Shown: piece after piece, positions 61,060 to 64,000 of the stretch
How positions within the stretch are numbered: position 1 is the first letter of the stretch
Layout: each line of letters starts with the position of its first letter
DNA from: Gnetum montanum
Taxonomy: Eukaryota; Streptophyta; Gnetopsida; Gnetales; Gnetaceae
Direction of reading: 5' to 3'
NCBI GenBank assembly: GCA_015680685.1
Contig: MNCI01016599.1
Span: 375,609 to 439,608, forward strand
Length of the DNA stretch: 64,000 nt
Notes under the pieces: generated by a model
The model's database searches: none
Told to the model about the DNA's origin: nothing
What the model saw: only the letters and a program-made list of their open reading frames with translations
Position numbers and translations under genes: made by a program

Positions 61060-62320
61060 GCTAAAACATCAGTAGACTTTAGATGCATCTGGGCAATGAT
61101 AAGATGTATCAAATGTAAAAGAGGTTGTATTGGTGGCCAAGCATGAAAAAGCAAGTTGGAGAATTTATGGATAAATTCTTAATTTGTCAATAGGTAAAAC
61201 TTGAACAATAATGAATAGGTGGCTACCTATATCCTTACTCTATTCGCTAAGTGGAAGTGGAAGATGATCGGAATGGATTTGATTACTAGTCTACCTTACA
61301 CTAGGAGTGGAAAGGATGCTATTGTTGTTGTAATAGATTTGTTAACCAAGTCAGTGCAATTCCTAGCTACAAAGACTTTAGCTAACATGCAAGATGTTGC
61401 ACAAGTGTTAATCTCTAAGATTGTATGACTGCATGGTGTCCTTGCCAAGATTATCTCAAATCGTGATGCTAAATTTACTTCCTAGTTTTGGCATGCATTC
61501 ATTAATAATTTGGGTACTAGGTTGAACATGAGCTTGAACTATTATCTATAGACTGATGGTTTGGTTGAGAGATTTCACAAAGTACTATAGGACATGCTTC
61601 TGTCTTATGCCTTACAGCTTTTAGATAGTTGGGATAATTTATTATCATTAGCAAAGTTTTCTTACAATAATATTTATTAGGATAGTTTTAAGGTAGCATC
61701 ATACGAAGTCTTATATGGGAGACCTTGCAAGACTTCATTGTATTAGGATACAATCAAGGATAGACAACTAATTAGTTTAGATGTTGTATTAAGGTTGATA
61801 GAGTAGATTAGACAGGTGCGTGAATGGTTAAAGGTAGCTCAAGATCATCAAGTAAGCTAAACAAACCATAGGGGGAGGTCTCTAGAGTTTGCTATTGGTG
61901 GTAAAGTGTTTGTTTGGGTCTCCCTGCTAAAAAGGTTGATGTGTTTTAGTTGAAAAGGTAAGCTTTCACCTCCTTACGTTGGTCCTTTCGATGTCCTTTA
62001 GCACATATGAAAGGTTGTGTACTGTGTTGGTCTACCATCATAGCTTTTGACCATCCATGATGTGTTTGTGTCTCCATGCTTTAGAAGTATGTACTTGTTA
62101 ATAGTCATGTGATTGATTAGACTAAAGTATAGCTTTAGGTAGATGCCTTGTTTGTTGAATGTCCCATTAGCATCTTGGACTAGATGGAGCACTAGTTACA
62201 CAACAAGATGGTTCTCATGGTTAAGGTTTTGTGGAATTGTCATAGCTCATAAAAGGCTACATGAGATTGTGAGTCTGATTTTCATTCTTCCCTTGAAATA
62301 TTCTAGTAGGAAGATTCTTA
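61060..62320 (+). pseudogene. F4 integrase (broken)
   Basis: The core phrase GMDLITSLPYTRSGKDAIVVVIDLLTKS (begins about 61276) carries the first catalytic region, ISNRDAKFTS (about 61447) has Asn where the second catalytic Asp is expected, and TDGLVERFH (about 61552) keeps the third acidic residue. The zinc-binding N-terminus is largely gone. Stops are frequent after 61426. Confidence 0.75.
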
Positions 62321-62332
62321 AGGGGGGAAGGA
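62321..62332 (+). promoter_or_regulatory. F4 polypurine tract
   Basis: AGGGGGGAAGGA directly before the 3' LTR start TGTAATAACC. Confidence 0.8.
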
Positions 62333-62689
62333 TGTAATAACCCATATTTCTAGACATCCTTTGCATGCATGACTTTTGTGAAAAATGTTATCCTTGTATG
62401 TTTATATATCTAGCTAGTTTGGTATATTTTATGCATTACATTGATGATGTTAGTGATGATCCCTTGGATTTTTTCAGATTCTTGGTTTATGTTATGCAAT
62501 GATTAATATGTAATCATATATAATATGCAATCCTTAATATGTAATTATGTTTTCTTATCATCTAGTAGGTATACACTAATATGATTATTAGGTGTGGTAG
62601 GATCTCATGAGATTTGGTTGGGAACATGGCATGCCTATAATTAATGGTTTGTTTAATTAATATTTAAAATTTATTCTAAGTGTGCATGG
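62333..62689 (+). repeat. F4 3' LTR (first 357 bases)
   Basis: It matches 48953 to about 49287. It is cut after CATGG (62685-62689) by F5. The continuation, beginning with a second CATGG then TATAGCAA, should lie beyond the window after F5. Confidence 0.8.
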
Positions 62690-63554
62690 TGATGAGTTAT
62701 GATGTTGGACCCCCGATATTAGATCCTTGATATTGAACCCTTGATATTGGATACGAAATATCGAAGGTACTGAAGCGATATTGGATATGCGATGTTGGAG
62801 CCTGTTTTGTTGCCTATAAATAAGAGACTGGGGCACTTGGTTTGGCATTAGTTTTTAGTCCCTTAGCCAAACTCTTGCAATTTTCCATTCTAGAGTTAGA
62901 ATTATTTCTGAGTGCCTGTAGTATGAATCATAAAGTGAATGGATCTTTATTTAAGCATTGTGTACCTGAGCACACTTTGTTTCTAGAAATAAAGATGAAC
63001 TTTGTGATAAACCTTGCAACATTCAAAATAGCTTAATTATTGCATTTCATGTTATTTACTATTATTTAATGCTTTTAATAGTTACTTAATGTTATTTCAT
63101 AGAATTATTAATTTTCAATTACCAATGAATTAGCACACTCAGCACGACCACTTCGAGCATACGTGGGAACACTTGGTAACCAGTAACGATTAGCGTTTGG
63201 TGATCTTAGTAGTGTTACACTGGTTCAGGATGTGTCTAGAGAGTGGGAATGGATGTTGGTGTTAGGACTAGTTAGAGAATAGTTGATTAGTTAAATCAAA
63301 TTAGTTACTAAATTATTTCATTTCTCCATTTTAAGCACCAAGAACATAAAACATAAAAAGCATAAAAATCATATACCTTAAGTTTACTTAACCATACCAT
63401 TATGCGTTACAAGTAAGCTTGGGAAGACAACGATCGCATAACCCATCCTTGTTCTATGTAAGCACATAAGCACTTAATCCTTGGATTTTGACTAGATCAC
63501 GCGTGAATGCTTGTATTCATATGGTTGGGCATAGGGGTACCTCACCACTCATCA
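62690..63554 (+). repeat. F5 5' LTR
   Basis: An 865-bp LTR starting TGATGAGTTATG and ending CACTCATCA. The U3 carries repeated GATATTGGA / GATATTAGATCC phrases, TATAAATA is at 62815-62822, and AAATAAAG is near 62985. Confidence 0.85.
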
Positions 63555-63555
63555 T

Positions 63556-63573
63556 TGGCACCGTTGTTGGGGA
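63556..63573 (+). promoter_or_regulatory. F5 primer binding site (tRNA-Asp)
   Basis: TGGCACCGTTGTTGGGGA, 15 of 18 to the tRNA-Asp complement. All three changes are transitions. Confidence 0.85.
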
Positions 63574-63691
63574 TTTTGTTGTTTGTGTACTGATTAGAAC
63601 TTAGGAAATCCTTTCCATCATTGGAATGAACCCTTAGGGTTAGTTATCCTACAATCATCGAAAAAGAGTATTGCACACTAAATAATCAATC

Positions 63692-64000
63692 ATGTCTCCC
63701 TCTTCTTATGAGAGTGATTTACCAACTAAGTCTAGCACAATGAACAATTGAAGGCAGAGTGCACATGATGATCCACTAGTGCCGCAATAGTTTTGCATAG
63801 TATACACTCATCCTGATGTGTATATACCAAACTTTACCTTTATCCTCCACCAAGATGAACAACTGTGATGGTGTGATTTAGAAGGTAACATAGTGTTACA
63901 TCCTGATCGTTCAATCCTGGGCATGCTTCTTCGTGCTCTCACACGAATTGGTATGCAACACTTACAATTAGAGTACGTTGTGCATGAATAAGATTCAAGA
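63692..64000 (+). pseudogene. gag: F5 Gag N-terminus (partial, broken)
   Basis: It starts MSPSSYES, like F1 Gag at 18386, and keeps the phrases PDVYIPNFTFILHQDEQL and LTRIGM. Stops occur at about 63749, 63788, 63866 and 63989. It continues past the window. Confidence 0.75.

Larger units (their letters stand above)
48953..64000 (+). mobile_element. F4: chromovirus-like Ty3 LTR retrotransposon, split by F3-b and F5
   Basis: The 5' LTR starts TGTAACAATCC (48953) and ends GGGTGTTACA (59146), the complementary ends typical of Tekay/Del-type chromoviruses. It is interrupted by F3-b (52499-58905). Without the insert it is about 3.78 kb long. A tRNA-Met-type primer site follows at 59150, then a short protease remnant, RT, RNase H and integrase, a polypurine tract and the 3' LTR from 62333, itself cut by F5 at 62690. 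Gag is missing. The far end is outside the window. Confidence 0.8.
62690..64000 (+). mobile_element. F5: Athila-like Ty3 element (5' part)
   Basis: The LTR (62690-63554) is followed by a tRNA-Asp primer site and a Gag frame whose N-terminus matches F1 Gag, so F5 is close to F1 in coding sequence although its U3 differs. The element runs off the window. Confidence 0.85.

Overview
The window looks like a repeat-dense nuclear segment of a land plant. I infer a seed plant, probably a gymnosperm with a very large genome, because it combines an endogenous caulimovirid, several generations of decayed nested Ty3 retrotransposons with a tRNA-Asp primer site, and a two-exon PPR gene. No bacterial, organellar, tRNA, rRNA or CRISPR features were seen. 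The host species is an inference, not read from the sequence.

Layout. (1) 1-7070: two partial endogenous caulimovirid copies in inverted orientation. Copy A (+, 1 to about 3905) carries the capsid zinc knuckle, protease, RT, RNase H, an unrecognised downstream frame and a TATA/poly(A) leader region. Copy B (-, about 3906-7070) carries the movement protein end, capsid protein and start of the protease frame. (2) 7071-9811: AT-rich non-coding DNA. (3) 9817-27559: a full-length Athila-like Ty3 element (here F1, with pol) bounded by the 5-bp duplication CTTGT. Its 5' LTR is split by a younger element of another family (F3-a, 10408-17862, duplication CTTGG), which has gag and a second ORF but no pol and contains an 804-base assembly gap. 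(4) 27565-29600: intergenic DNA with a 128-bp tandem repeat. (5) 29607-32814: the only convincing host gene, a PLS-type PPR protein in two exons whose C-terminal E motif is cut by stops. (6) 32815-36028: non-coding, with RTE-type LINE fragments. (7) 36034-42568: F2, a gag-only element of the same superfamily branch (duplication TTAAT). (8) 42574-48952: non-coding, with a 1.4-kb array of short near-palindromic repeats. (9) 48953-64000: F4, a chromovirus-like Ty3 element with LTRs of about 3.8 kb. Its 5' LTR is broken by F3-b (minus strand, 52499-58905, duplication CTATT) and its 3' LTR is broken by F5 (from 62690, runs off the window).

How the parts relate. F1, F2, F3 and F5 share a tRNA-Asp primer site, similar R/U5 sequence, a CX2CX3HX3-4C Gag knuckle and a TGATGA...CATCA LTR boundary, but each has its own U3 made of short, often palindromic, repeats. 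F2 and F3 lack pol and probably depended on an F1/F5-like partner. Near their 3' ends F1, F2 and F3 carry a repeated purine-tract-like motif and, 200-290 nt after it, a branch-site/acceptor pair directly before an ATG. F3-a also has a TATA box flanked by U3-like palindromes inside the element. This points to a separately expressed, spliced second ORF and is the most unusual system in the window. All elements are inactivated by stops, deletions or catalytic changes.
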